Origin: Spirosoma pollinicola
GTDB lineage: Bacteria; Bacteroidota; Bacteroidia; Cytophagales; Spirosomataceae
DNA length: 64,000 nucleotides
Direction of reading: 5' to 3'
Assembly: GCF_002831565.1 (NCBI RefSeq)
Contig: NZ_CP025096.1
Span: 7,307,014 to 7,371,013, forward strand
Shown: one piece after another, positions 27,623 to 37,036 of the stretch
How the letters are laid out: each line of letters opens with the position of its first letter
Position numbering within the stretch: position 1 is the stretch's first letter
The notes under the pieces: model-generated
Databases searched by the model: none
What the model was told of the DNA's origin: nothing
What the model saw: the letters and a program-made list of their open reading frames with translations, nothing else
Translations under genes and position numbers: made by a program

Positions 27623-28327
27623 TTACTGCCAATTATGTAGGTAAAAGCTCTGGCCTTCACTGGTCCTGAACAAGTTGGCCATTGTGACTTCCTGATTCGT
27701 CTCGTGAGAGAGATTTATAAATACGCGTGGGTTTATCGGCTTCCGACCTGCGCCGATGCGTTCGTATTCTTCGTAAGCATCGGCCAATTGAACTAATTGA
27801 CCCGCTACCTGCATGCCCGATTTGAATGGTAGTGCACAACCACCAACGTTTGTGGTAGAAACCGGCTCAACGGACATGATTTTGACCGAGTCAAAACGAA
27901 TGTGTAGTAAATCCTGAGAACGCCCTAAAGCAGGTGTACCAATTGGATATCGGAAATAATCAATCCAGTCTATTCGGTTTAGCCAGAGCGTCAGGCAGGG
28001 TTGTAGGTCGCCTGCTGAGTCGGTAGTGGATACGACGTGAAACTCACGTTTATAAGCATCTGTCCCCTTTGCGTGTGGCTTCACCATTCGGCCATCAAAT
28101 TCTAAGCGTTGCCGGGTTTCCAGATCATTTCCGGTCGTTGAATATTGATAATGAAAACCAAATTGCACTTCTGTATGCGAAACAATTCTGCCCAAGCAAC
28201 AGCCGATAAGTCCTAACAAGGAAGAATAGGAAGGCACAGTCATACAAAGCGCATTTCCTGAAAGTACAAATGGAAGCCGGGGGGTAGTCGTCCAACCGTC
28301 GAACTTAACTTCCAGAACCTCATTCAT
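27623..28327 (-). CDS. cas5: Type I-B CRISPR-associated protein Cas5
   Basis: A 234-residue protein whose N-terminus, EVKFDGWTTTPRLPFVLSG, then MTVPSYSSLLGLIGCCLGR, is the Cas5 RAMP signature as in the Tneap type. In Cascade, Cas5 binds the 5' handle of the crRNA. It overlaps cas7 by 8 bases upstream and abuts cas3 downstream, which implies translational coupling. Confidence 0.93.
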   Translation of the reverse strand: MNEVLEVKFDGWTTTPRLPFVLSGNALCMTVPSYSSLLGLIGCCLGRIVSHTEVQFGFHYQYSTTGNDLETRQRLEFDGRMVKPHAKGTDAYKREFHVVSTTDSAGDLQPCLTLWLNRIDWIDYFRYPIGTPALGRSQDLLHIRFDSVKIMSVEPVSTTNVGGCALPFKSGMQVAGQLVQLADAYEEYERIGAGRKPINPRVFINLSHETNQEVTMANLFRTSEGQSFYLHNWQ

Positions 28328-29417
28328 TGGGTGTTGTGATTAAGTGGGCTTTGATGAACGATTGTGCAACGCTAATCGGCGAACCGACGACAACATTGGT
28401 ACCGTCCGCGAGTGCTTTTACATCGGCTTCATTTTGTAAATACCCCTCACGAATGCCGATATACACAGGTGTGGCCAGCTTATTTCGGTAATCGTCCATA
28501 ATTTGCTGTAAGGCTTTGATTTTTAGTGAAGGCATTTCGCCTGAACCCTCAAAAAGGTTGTTGAATACAGGGTTAGCGCATTCAAGCCCCGCCAGAATTA
28601 ACACCTTTGGGCTTACATCGGTACCGAAAGCAGCTTGTTTGGCACCACCCCTTAGAAAAGCTAACCCACGTAGTAAACCAGCCGCCCGTTCTTTACGTGA
28701 CTGCTCTGCATCTTTTAGGGTAAATCGCCGGAATGTCCCTTTAGAACCCAAAGGCTGGCCTGTTAGATGGTCGGCATACTGCTTAACAGTTTCGGAAGCC
28801 AATTCCTGTTTGCTTCCAAGGTTGTCAAACTGCCCAAGTCGGTAGTATTCAAGATTGAAGAACCCTTCGAGGTGAGCCGCATAAAACTGCGTAGAATAGG
28901 GTAGTGGCGTGTTTTCTTTAAGGTGAACAAATCCCTCGTCAACATTTAATACACGTTTTCCTCGAATACCTTTAAGAATAGAGCATTTGAACGGCGATGT
29001 CCGCTGAACGCTTTCAGCTTTGGTTTTTGTAGGTGCTTCATCTTCCTCATCTTCATCACTTGCCGCCGACTTGTCATTGCCGCCACTACGCATATAGCCG
29101 AACAAATCGTCTTCGGGGTACGCAATTGGGTCGAGAAGCGTAGAAATTTTGTTGGTGGTCCCTTTTTTGGAGACACCGATAGCCTGTAGGTCGCTGGGCG
29201 TCCAGCTATTTTCTTCATTAGAAGTATTTCGGAGCCACCGACGCCATGCTTGCGCCGATACGTAAGGCACTTTTTCTCGGCGTCCATTGATCATTTCCTC
29301 AAATACTTTTGGGACAACTTTGTTGCGATCTTCGCCAGCGCCTAGGCCAGCACCATTCAGGAAAGCGGCCGTGCCGTCGATGACTAAAGCACCCGTAATG
29401 TTGTTAAGCGTTGCCAT
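28320..29417 (-). CDS. cas7: Type I-B CRISPR-associated protein Cas7/Cst2/DevR
   Basis: A 365-residue protein. The N-terminus (LNNITGALVIDGTAAFLNGA) and VPYVSAQAWRRWLRNT are typical of the Cst2/DevR type of Cas7. An acidic lysine-rich loop (about 115-135, DEDEEDEAPTKTK) is inserted in the palm. Cas7 forms the helical backbone of Cascade along the spacer. It overlaps cas8 by 14 bases and cas5 by 8. Confidence 0.94.
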   Translation of the reverse strand: MATLNNITGALVIDGTAAFLNGAGLGAGEDRNKVVPKVFEEMINGRREKVPYVSAQAWRRWLRNTSNEENSWTPSDLQAIGVSKKGTTNKISTLLDPIAYPEDDLFGYMRSGGNDKSAASDEDEEDEAPTKTKAESVQRTSPFKCSILKGIRGKRVLNVDEGFVHLKENTPLPYSTQFYAAHLEGFFNLEYYRLGQFDNLGSKQELASETVKQYADHLTGQPLGSKGTFRRFTLKDAEQSRKERAAGLLRGLAFLRGGAKQAAFGTDVSPKVLILAGLECANPVFNNLFEGSGEMPSLKIKALQQIMDDYRNKLATPVYIGIREGYLQNEADVKALADGTNVVVGSPISVAQSFIKAHLITTPNE

Positions 29418-31416
29418 AATAAACAGTTGTGAGGGTAAGTGTTAATTGGTGATAGAATTGATTTAAGAGATACTCAAGAGCGAACCGAGCAAACGCGGGG
29501 TTGTATCGGCCTGTGTAGTCGTATAAAAGTTCTTCAGAGGAAAGGGCCGACGCAAAAGATTGACCTGATAACTTGTTGATTTCTCCTGCCATATTTTCAG
29601 TGACGTTATTTAACCATTGCGAAATCTGGAAATTGTCCTGACGCATAGGAAGCAGCACATGCTGTCGAAACTTTGCTTCATCCAGCTTTCCTTTATTTCG
29701 CCCGTCACGGTAATAGGCTACGTACTCGTTTGCAAAATCTCGAAGTTTATTCAGATAGGCCATTTGCTCCGAATCAGGTATGGGAAGCAGATTTGTTGGC
29801 TGGACGTCCAGTTGCGGAAGGGAGCTATTGTGGTGGTAGTTAAGGTAAACGCGCAGTATATCCCGTAAACCATAGGCGATTTGTCTATTCTCCAAGTCGA
29901 ACAATAATGCGTAGACTACATCTAAATCGTAGAACCGACTACCCTCACGAACCAATAATGGTAATGGATTCACTTCCTGGTAGCGAGAGCCTAACCAACG
30001 GCTGGAGTAGTTTCGTTTATCCTCACCCATCACCTGAAAGAACACGTTGACTGCCTGTCCAATGAGTTGATTTGATACATCAGGAATTGCGGGCATGACT
30101 ACGTCGTCTTCAGCCGACAACGCTGAATAATAGAAATGGACCATCCGATACATTCGACTAATGGTGCTATCTATTGGAATCTTATCAGGCGAATTTAGGA
30201 TTGAGACATGATGCGCCCAATGCCACTCCTTACGACTTGCGGCGCCTACTAACGCTTTATAAACCATGCTTTTATATAATGCATAATCGCTGGTTGGTGC
30301 ATCCGTTTTGCTTAAAAACTTGTGCTGGTTTTTGTTCCATTCCTCTTTGCTTAGTAGGTGAGCAACGTATTTCGCATAGCCTAGTCTTTCTCCGTTTCCA
30401 ATCAAACGCTGATAGGCTTCATAGAAATGGATGGAAACTCCATCTGAGTTTTTGTTGGGATAAAGCCCATAAAAATCAAGGTGCCCTTCCAGGTTGTCCA
30501 AAAAGTCTGACTGAATCTTGGAGTTTTTTAGAATACCTTCCACAGTTGGGCGCAAGGAAGGGTTTTTGTAGAGGCTACGGAGGTCGTTTATAAGCTGACT
30601 AGGAATACGGTCAATCTCGCAACTAGCTCCGGTCCCTGAATTTGTGAAACACCAAAGATTAAAAGCTGTGATTGTATCGTCACGCTCCTTACTGGCAAGA
30701 ATATTCAACGCTCTAAGCAGATAATGCCCTTTTGTATAATCCTTTATATTCTCGACCGATGAGGTAGCCGCGCCCGCTGTTGCTTTGCTTTTTATCAATG
30801 AAACGTGGTCAGCAATTAATCGTTTGGACAGATCCTCATTAGATGCATCAACAAGGAGAAGATTACTTTTATAGAGAACGGCCGATAAAGGCAAGAACTG
30901 CAATATGGCTAAGCAAACCGGATGTACCGTAAGCGCGAACTTGGCCTGTGGTAATGCTTGTGCATCTGAGCCTAAACCACCTAGCAATGGAAACCAGCAG
31001 CGGTTAACTGTCTTGTCCTTTCCGTTAATTTTAATGGCAGGGTAGCCAACTTTACGGAGTGTCTGTTCATAGAAGACCTCAAACGTTGTCTTAAAGCGAA
31101 GGCCTGATAACTCACACGTGTACGGCCCTTCATTTTCAACATTTGATAAAATGCTGGTGATTAAGTGCTTGTAAATAGCTTCACCAAACTCTTTGTCATT
31201 AAAAAGGGGGCCATTTTTCGAGAAAAACATCGTATAACTTTTCAGACGCTTGTTCAGGCCTGTGAGCGTGTGCAATCCGTCTCGATAGGGATTGTTAAAG
31301 AGCTTAAGCAAGGTATCAGCATCAATATTGCTGATACCTTGTCCTGCCAACGCTTCAATAGTTTGTAGTGCGTTGTTCAACATGGCGTTACCGGTGTAAT
31401 CTTTAAACAGAATCAT
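29404..31416 (-). CDS. cas8b1: Type I-B CRISPR-associated large subunit Cas8b1/Cst1
   Basis: A 670-residue protein. Sequences CELSGLRFKTTFEVFYEQ, then CWFPLLGGLGSDAQALPQA, then FALTVHPVCLAILQFLPLS are characteristic of Cst1, the PAM-reading large subunit of the Tneap I-B type. Only part of the expected zinc ribbon is visible (C of CELSG and a later cysteine), so the metal site may be weak. The start at 31416 is separated from cas6 by 139 bases that form hairpins. Position and size fit a large Cascade subunit. Confidence 0.9.
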   Translation of the reverse strand: MILFKDYTGNAMLNNALQTIEALAGQGISNIDADTLLKLFNNPYRDGLHTLTGLNKRLKSYTMFFSKNGPLFNDKEFGEAIYKHLITSILSNVENEGPYTCELSGLRFKTTFEVFYEQTLRKVGYPAIKINGKDKTVNRCWFPLLGGLGSDAQALPQAKFALTVHPVCLAILQFLPLSAVLYKSNLLLVDASNEDLSKRLIADHVSLIKSKATAGAATSSVENIKDYTKGHYLLRALNILASKERDDTITAFNLWCFTNSGTGASCEIDRIPSQLINDLRSLYKNPSLRPTVEGILKNSKIQSDFLDNLEGHLDFYGLYPNKNSDGVSIHFYEAYQRLIGNGERLGYAKYVAHLLSKEEWNKNQHKFLSKTDAPTSDYALYKSMVYKALVGAASRKEWHWAHHVSILNSPDKIPIDSTISRMYRMVHFYYSALSAEDDVVMPAIPDVSNQLIGQAVNVFFQVMGEDKRNYSSRWLGSRYQEVNPLPLLVREGSRFYDLDVVYALLFDLENRQIAYGLRDILRVYLNYHHNSSLPQLDVQPTNLLPIPDSEQMAYLNKLRDFANEYVAYYRDGRNKGKLDEAKFRQHVLLPMRQDNFQISQWLNNVTENMAGEINKLSGQSFASALSSEELLYDYTGRYNPAFARFALEYLLNQFYHQLTLTLTTVYYGNA

Positions 31417-31478
31417 CGTCTTTTGTAAGGATAGTATGAATAGCTCTTATCATTGAAGCTTATTTACATTTGCCGCCA

Positions 31479-31551
31479 AGCAGATCTGATCGAGTGCTGA
31501 AACTCAGCTTATGTTGGGAATTGCATTAGCACGGGTTTGATGGGATCTGCT
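31479..31551. promoter_or_regulatory. Structured spacer between cas6 and cas8
   Basis: AGCAGATC at 31479 pairs with GATCTGCT at 31544; within it GCTGA-AAC-TCAGC (31496-31508) forms a small stem. In the minus-strand transcript these would fold between the cas6 stop and the cas8 start. It could separate the expression of cas6 from the rest of the operon (terminator, processing site or second promoter). No promoter box was identified. Confidence 0.4.
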
Positions 31552-31555
31552 TTTA

Positions 31556-32374
31556 TTACTTCACACCCACCGCCCCAAACCCTTCCGCATTATATCGCCC
31601 CACTCCGGCAAGCACAGCCAGTTCCAGCAATTCGCTTGGTCCGCTTAGTTCAAAAGTGAAGCCGTAATACCCGCGCACTTTGGTTTCTTCCCGCGAGCCT
31701 TCCTTTATCGTTACTAATCTTGATTTTGGTTGGGCTGCACTACGCCCCGGATTGGGCAACAACTCATAGATTATCGAAACAGGGTCCGGATCATCGTCAA
31801 GATTTCCACCAGCGGCTAAAGTTTTTTGTATACTGTCATACTTCGCCAGTAGATTCGATACCAGAAAAGGGCCAAACTGCGCATCGGCGGGGTGTAAATA
31901 TTGATCCATACCCCGCGTGTCTTTCTCGGCAATCACTACCGGTGACAGTGTACGTAACAACACAGATTGACTGGTAATCTCTACAGGTACGGCCTCTACA
32001 TGTTCAATGATAAACTCCGCTCGATGACGGGGGGTTGCAATCACGCAACGCTGGTCCTGAAACAGGCCCATGATGAAATGCTGGGCCGCTGAATCGATGT
32101 AAAAACTAACGACCCATTCAATATAAGGCGAGTTGACCCACATGCCACCCGCTCGTGCATCCAGGCGCGCATTGGGCATAATTAAATCCGAAAACGTGAA
32201 CAGCTTGAAGCGTCGGGTACTGGTTGCCAAGTACCCCTTTTCATGCAGGAAACGGGCATATTGTGCATCAGCATCGGCTATTACCGAATAAATAAAACCA
32301 CTAAGCCGATACGCGTAATTAAAGGGAACCAGCGTCTGGCTAGCCGTTGGACGAAGTGTAAGCTTAAACTGCAT
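31556..32374 (-). CDS. cas6: CRISPR pre-crRNA processing endoribonuclease Cas6
   Basis: A 272-residue protein when started at 32374 (MQFKLTLRPT); the frame is open 15 codons further but those residues do not look like Cas6. Seen: RAMP folds, and the C-terminal glycine-rich loop AGVGRYNAEGFGAVGVK that is diagnostic for Cas6. It cuts pre-crRNA within the repeat and leaves the ATTGAAAT handle. It is the first gene of the minus-strand operon, divergent from the WYL regulator with 143 bases between the starts. Confidence 0.94.
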   Translation of the reverse strand: MQFKLTLRPTASQTLVPFNYAYRLSGFIYSVIADADAQYARFLHEKGYLATSTRRFKLFTFSDLIMPNARLDARAGGMWVNSPYIEWVVSFYIDSAAQHFIMGLFQDQRCVIATPRHRAEFIIEHVEAVPVEITSQSVLLRTLSPVVIAEKDTRGMDQYLHPADAQFGPFLVSNLLAKYDSIQKTLAAGGNLDDDPDPVSIIYELLPNPGRSAAQPKSRLVTIKEGSREETKVRGYYGFTFELSGPSELLELAVLAGVGRYNAEGFGAVGVK

Positions 32375-32387
32375 GTGGATATATAGG

Positions 32388-32420
32388 ACAAGGTAGCCAA
32401 AGGTGAGTGTGATTGACAAA
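32388..32420 (-). promoter_or_regulatory. Candidate promoter of the cas operon
   Basis: On the minus strand TTTG (32417-32420) is followed after 21 bases by TACCTTGT (32388-32395), a partial match to the Bacteroidota TTTG-N19-21-TAnnTTTG promoter. It lies 14 bases upstream of the cas6 start. The second box has two mismatches, so the call is tentative. Confidence 0.4.
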
Positions 32421-32466
32421 AAAGGCTAGTTTCTTATCAGTCACTCAACAAAGGTGCAGTAGTTCC

Positions 32467-32483
32467 GTGCATACTCCATGCAC
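32467..32483. promoter_or_regulatory. Palindromic operator candidate for the WYL regulator
   Basis: GTGCAT-ACTCC-ATGCAC is a perfect 6-bp inverted repeat with a 5-base centre. It lies just before a TATATTTG box, where the -33 region of the WYL promoter should be, so a bound protein would block its own transcription and could also influence the cas promoter. Confidence 0.5.
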
Positions 32484-32489
32484 GATACT

Positions 32490-32497
32490 TATATTTG
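32490..32497 (+). promoter_or_regulatory. Bacteroidota -7 box of the WYL gene
   Basis: TATATTTG matches TAnnTTTG exactly and lies 21 bases before the ATG at 32518. The expected upstream TTTG box is poor, as is common for regulated promoters. Confidence 0.55.
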
Positions 32498-32517
32498 ATC
32501 AGTTATTTTTTGACCTC

Positions 32518-33498
32518 ATGCCTGTCTCACAATCGCAACGTTTCCAGCGCATCAATGACCAGCTCCGGCGCGGGGCCGCTATTCCTACCGCCGAACTTAT
32601 GCAGGTTTGTGGAGTGGCCGAACGCACGCTCAAGGAGGACATTAACCAAATGCGCGACCGGTACCGGGCACCCATTAAATTCAGTCGTCGACTGGGAGGT
32701 TATCATTATTACGAATCGTTTGATTTGAAGACAATTGAAATTGAGTTGACCAACCAGGATGTAGCGGCTCTGAAAAACGCAGTGACTACGCTGAATCAAT
32801 TCAGGGATTTAGCCGTATTTGCCGATTTCCGGGGGGCTGTGGAGAAGATTGAGCAGGCAGTCCGCTTCCGGATTAGTCAGCCGTCAACCTCACAGGCCTA
32901 CATTGCTTTCGAAGCCGTTCCACCGGGACAGGGTAACGAGTTGCTGGACGAGCTACTGGTGGCCTGTATGAACCGACAAGTTATTGAATTTAAGTACCAG
33001 AAGTATGATGATGCTGCTCCCCGCCTACGCACGGTGTTTCCACATTTAATGAAAGAGCACCGCAACCGGTGGTACATTATCGGATATGAACTTTACCCAC
33101 CCCAACTGCGGGTATTCGGATTAGACCGCGTGATTGCCGACTCACTCAAATCGACAGCCCTATCTATTGATCCACCACCGTTTGATGCCGAGGCTTATTT
33201 TCGTCCGGCTTTGGGTGTGGCCGTGTATGATGATCCGGCTGAGGATGTGATTCTATCATTTACTCAAAAAGCCGGGCTTCATTTTCGGGCCCAGCCCTTT
33301 TATCCGTTTCGGAAAGAGGATATTTTAGTGGATAGCAAGGATGAATTTCGGGTAAAGCTATGCATCATTATTAACCAAGAACTTGTATTTGAATTAGCTC
33401 GATTCGGTAATTCAGTGAAGATTATGGCTCCTGATTCATTAGTCCAGAAACTAATAACCTTTTTACAGAGTACCTTAAATCAGTATCAACTGTACTGA
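32518..33498 (+). CDS. WYL-domain transcriptional regulator next to the cas operon
   Basis: A 326-residue protein started at 32518 (MPVSQSQRFQRINDQL); the frame extends to 32413 but the extra residues cross the promoter. Residues 1-60 form a winged helix (AELMQVCGVAERTLKEDINQ); the rest has the WYL domain (VIEFKYQK, then HRNRWYIIGYE) and a WCX-like C-terminus. WYL proteins sense nucleic acid or nucleotide ligands and regulate several CRISPR loci; Sll7009 of Synechocystis is a known example. Divergent placement from cas6 supports a role in controlling this system. Repression or activation cannot be told from sequence. Confidence 0.88.
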   Translation: MPVSQSQRFQRINDQLRRGAAIPTAELMQVCGVAERTLKEDINQMRDRYRAPIKFSRRLGGYHYYESFDLKTIEIELTNQDVAALKNAVTTLNQFRDLAVFADFRGAVEKIEQAVRFRISQPSTSQAYIAFEAVPPGQGNELLDELLVACMNRQVIEFKYQKYDDAAPRLRTVFPHLMKEHRNRWYIIGYELYPPQLRVFGLDRVIADSLKSTALSIDPPPFDAEAYFRPALGVAVYDDPAEDVILSFTQKAGLHFRAQPFYPFRKEDILVDSKDEFRVKLCIIINQELVFELARFGNSVKIMAPDSLVQKLITFLQSTLNQYQLY

Positions 33499-34621
33499 AA
33501 TTAGCTCAATCATTGACTATCCGTCTGGTGTGATAGAAAGCTTATTAAGCCAATCAGTATCGGTTGATAAAGGCTTTTCAGTGATTCGTAGGACTTTCCT
33601 GGCAAGTTCGGCTGTAGTGGGAAAACTTTTCATTGCCGCTGATGGGCATCAAACGTCCAAATAAACCGCAACACATTAAAAAAGTCTGAACTACTAAACT
33701 GAACGGGTTTATTGAACGCAGAAAGGGCCGTTTCCAGCCCCTTCCCTCCTACCCGGCAACCGTTCAATTAAACGTCCGAATAAAATCAGGATAATACATT
33801 AGCAAAAACGGACAACTATTTCTATTTTCCTTAAAGTACTTCTTTAGCTGTTTACTTAACGAAGCTGTAATAGGGCTGATGACGTATTCACTCGATTAAA
33901 TGAGCTGTTATTTGCGCGCTCTTGAGCGTTAGCAGACACCAGGAGACTATGTGCCGAAGGGCTCCCGTCGGCACATAGTCTACAAGTCTACAAAAGCCTG
34001 TAATTTTACTGGATCATCTTTATCGCCGTCTGGCCCAGGCCCATCACAATCGTTTTTGTTACCGATGATTATATAGGCCTTGTCGGGCGATAGGGGGAAC
34101 AAATTGGATGATCGATCCGGCTACTCCTACAATTTATGATAGCGGCTCGATTAGGCAAGGCGAAACGGTCTGGGTTCATCAGGTACCTGTTGGCCGCGAC
34201 CCGTCGTGGGAGTCGGCCAGGTTAGCGGGCGGTAGTTTTTGTCTCGATCAGGCCCTATCATTTTGATGAGTTGGTAAGCTGATTGGCTCTGCCTACCGTC
34301 GTTCGCACTAAATCACTTAATCTGCCAAACGAACTAAGGATAAAATACACAAGCGTGGCTCGTTTGCTTCAGTGTCCTTCTAAAGCGAACGAGCCCAGTG
34401 CACTAATGAAGATGATAACCATCAGTATCAGCCCTGCTTTTTATCATCCTGCTTCCTGATAACCAATATCACTATGCGGGTAGTCTATCATTGGCAAAAC
34501 GGCTTCTACCCGTGAGTTTTGTAGGCGGTTTAACAATTTACTGGTGAGCAGATACGCTCTGGAAAAGCTGAAACTGCCAACTCATGGCACGGACTTCAGT
34601 TCAACGCTAAATTTTAGCCTT
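33499..34621. other. Long intergenic region with no convincing gene
   Basis: About 1.1 kb between the WYL gene and the GH15 gene. It includes a perfect hairpin with 14-base arms AGACTATGTGCCGA at 33944-33957 and 33968-33981. An open frame at 34108-34266 (52 residues, beginning MIDPATPTIYDSG) looks protein-like but matches nothing I know and may be a gene relic. The region probably marks the edge of the defence island. Confidence 0.5.
33944..33981. repeat. Perfect hairpin, 14-bp arms
   Basis: AGACTATGTGCCGA, loop AGGGCTCCCG, then TCGGCACATAGTCT. No T-run follows on the plus strand, so a classic terminator is not certain. Confidence 0.6.
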
Positions 34622-37036
34622 ATGAATAACGAAACCCACTATGCGTTTGGCGCACCGGGGATTCCTGGTAAATGGACCTCCAGTGCTAAGTCAGGAATTG
34701 GCAAAGCAATCGACGCGAGTAATCCCATCAGTTTTACCATTAGCCACGGCATTCTAAACGAAGTGTATTATCCCCGGGAAGACAATGCCTGCACCAGGGA
34801 TATGGAATTGCTGGTGACCAACGGAACGGATTTTTTCTCCGAAGAAAAACGAGATGTTGACGCCGATGTGCAGATGTTGGAACCGGGTGTGCCAGCCTAT
34901 TTGATTTCGAGTACCTGTAAGGACAAACGCTACACCCTGAGAAAAGAGATTATAGCCGATCCGCTGCGCAATACGGTGTTGCAGAAAATTAAATTTACCT
35001 CCTCAACCGGCCCGCCGAAGGATTATCAGGTTTTTGTTCTGCTGGCACCGCATATCAGCAATCAGGGGGGGGGCAATACCGGATGGACGAGTGATTACAA
35101 AGGGGTTCCAATGCTTTTTGCGGAACGAGAGGGTATTACACTCGCGTTGGCCTGTTCCCTGCCATTTGTCAGGCGTTCAGTGGGGTACGTCAGTAGCTCA
35201 GATGGCTATCAGGATATTAGTACCCATCGCACGATGGAATGGACCTTTACACAGGCTGAAGCGGGTAATATTGCCCTGACGGCCCAAATAGGCATCGGAG
35301 AGGATCAGGAAGAATTTACGGTGGCCCTATCGTTTGGTCGTAACTACAAGGAAGCAGCAGTTCGTGCCAGGGCCAGCCTGATCCAGGGGTTTGACGCTGT
35401 CAAAGAACTGTACGTGAGCCAATGGCAGCAATGGCATAGCCGGATTCAGGCGTCAACTGGCGGAAACGTCGGCAAACTATTTCGGAACAGCATCGCCGTC
35501 ATGCGCATGCATGAAGCCACTCATTTTCCAGGCGCGGTAATCGCCAGTTTATCCATTCCCTGGGGCAATACCAAAGGCGATGGAAACATCGGCGGCTATC
35601 ACCTGGTATGGCCACGTGATCTTGTGGAATGTTCAGGTGGATTTTTGGCCTTTGGCGCGCACGACGATGCTATGCGCGTGCTAAACTACCTGATGGCTAC
35701 CCAGGAAGCCGATGGACACTGGCCCCAGAATATGTGGCTGGAAGGCGATCCGTACTGGAATGGCCTGCAACTTGATCAACTCGCGTTTCCTATATTGCTG
35801 ATGGGACAATGCAGCACCAAAAGTGTATTGACGAAACAGGCCGAAAAAGCGGCCTGGGATTGTGTCCGCAAGGCCGCTACCTTTTTGCTGCGTTACGGTC
35901 CACTCTCCCCGCAGGAGCGGTGGGAAGAAGAAAGCGGCATCTCGATTTCTACGTTAGCTACCTGCATAGCAGCCCTGTTGGTGGCTGCCGACTTTGCCAT
36001 CCGAAATAATGATAAAGCCCTGGCGCAGTACTGCTTCGAGACAGCTGATTACTGGAACAGCAACATTGACAATTGGCTCTACGTTACCGACACGCCGATG
36101 GCCCGGCAGGCCGGTGTCGATGGGTATTACATCCGTATCAATCCGTCAGGTTGTCGATCCGAAGCCCTCAAGGGCCAGAACATTAGCCTGAAAAACCGGC
36201 CCGACGATAAAAAAAATATGCCGGTCAATGAATTGATCAGCGTAGATGCCCTGTGCCTGGTGCGGTTTGGATTGCGCCAGGCAGATGACCCCAGAATACG
36301 GAACACGATCAAAGTCATTGATGCCCACCTAAAAGTGGAGACCCCATCCGGTCCCTGCTGGCACCGCTATAACAACGACGGGTACGGCGAACATGAGGAC
36401 GGCACCGCCTTTGATGGCACTGGCATTGGTCGCCTCTGGCCGTTGTTGACCGGAGAACGCGCCCATTATGAAATTGCGGCCGGCAACATGCAGGGAGCGC
36501 AGGAACTGATGCAAACCCTGGAAGGGTTGTCTGACCGGGAACTGCTCTCCGAACAGGTGTGGGACTCGGCAGACATGCCTGAAAAAGAGCTGTTTTTCGG
36601 CCGCCCCTCCGGTTCGGCTATGCCGTTGGTGTGGGCCCACGCTGAGTATGTAAAACTCTGCGCATCCCTCCGTGAACAAAAAGTTTTTGATAGGCCAACC
36701 CATACCGTAACACGCTACTTGGTCAAAAATACCAAATCCAAACTGGACATCTGGCGGTTTATGCTGCCCTGTCGATCGGTAAGAAAAGGAAATTCACTGC
36801 GTCTAGAAACCCGCACCGCTGCGCGCGTTCACTGGTCGGTAGACAACTGGGCTACCGTGCAGGACACGCCAAGTAAGGACACGGGCTTCGGGTTATATTA
36901 CACCGATATACCCGCCAACTTGCTCAGCGGAGAAACAATCGATTTCACATTTTTCTGGATCGAAGCCAACCGTTGGGAAAACAAAAATTATTCCGTTACA
37001 ACCCTTAACCAAAAGGCATGGAAACGTATGATCTGA
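34622..37036 (+). CDS. Glycoside hydrolase family 15 (glucoamylase-like)
   Basis: An 804-residue protein when started at 34622 (MNNETHYAFGAPGIPGKW); a GTG at 34544 is an alternative. An N-terminal beta domain is followed by the (alpha/alpha)6 barrel with HLVWPRDLVE (near 328), QEADGHWPQNMWLEGDPYW, and WEEESGISISTLA (near 434; catalytic acid region). A C-terminal beta region follows. Family members release glucose from the non-reducing ends of alpha-glucans or trehalose. No signal peptide is seen, so it is likely cytosolic. It overlaps the GMC gene by 19 bases. Confidence 0.9.
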   Translation: MNNETHYAFGAPGIPGKWTSSAKSGIGKAIDASNPISFTISHGILNEVYYPREDNACTRDMELLVTNGTDFFSEEKRDVDADVQMLEPGVPAYLISSTCKDKRYTLRKEIIADPLRNTVLQKIKFTSSTGPPKDYQVFVLLAPHISNQGGGNTGWTSDYKGVPMLFAEREGITLALACSLPFVRRSVGYVSSSDGYQDISTHRTMEWTFTQAEAGNIALTAQIGIGEDQEEFTVALSFGRNYKEAAVRARASLIQGFDAVKELYVSQWQQWHSRIQASTGGNVGKLFRNSIAVMRMHEATHFPGAVIASLSIPWGNTKGDGNIGGYHLVWPRDLVECSGGFLAFGAHDDAMRVLNYLMATQEADGHWPQNMWLEGDPYWNGLQLDQLAFPILLMGQCSTKSVLTKQAEKAAWDCVRKAATFLLRYGPLSPQERWEEESGISISTLATCIAALLVAADFAIRNNDKALAQYCFETADYWNSNIDNWLYVTDTPMARQAGVDGYYIRINPSGCRSEALKGQNISLKNRPDDKKNMPVNELISVDALCLVRFGLRQADDPRIRNTIKVIDAHLKVETPSGPCWHRYNNDGYGEHEDGTAFDGTGIGRLWPLLTGERAHYEIAAGNMQGAQELMQTLEGLSDRELLSEQVWDSADMPEKELFFGRPSGSAMPLVWAHAEYVKLCASLREQKVFDRPTHTVTRYLVKNTKSKLDIWRFMLPCRSVRKGNSLRLETRTAARVHWSVDNWATVQDTPSKDTGFGLYYTDIPANLLSGETIDFTFFWIEANRWENKNYSVTTLNQKAWKRMI

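Noticed and set aside
33680-33790. Possible second CRISPR leader because of CCGTTTCCAG-like similarity to the real leader
   Set aside because: The resemblance is limited to a few bases, the stem is imperfect, and no CRISPR repeat follows.
34544-34621. GTG at 34544 as the start of the GH15 gene
   Set aside because: The ATG at 34622 gives MNNETHYAFGAPGIPGKW, which fits the start of the conserved part better; the earlier start remains possible.
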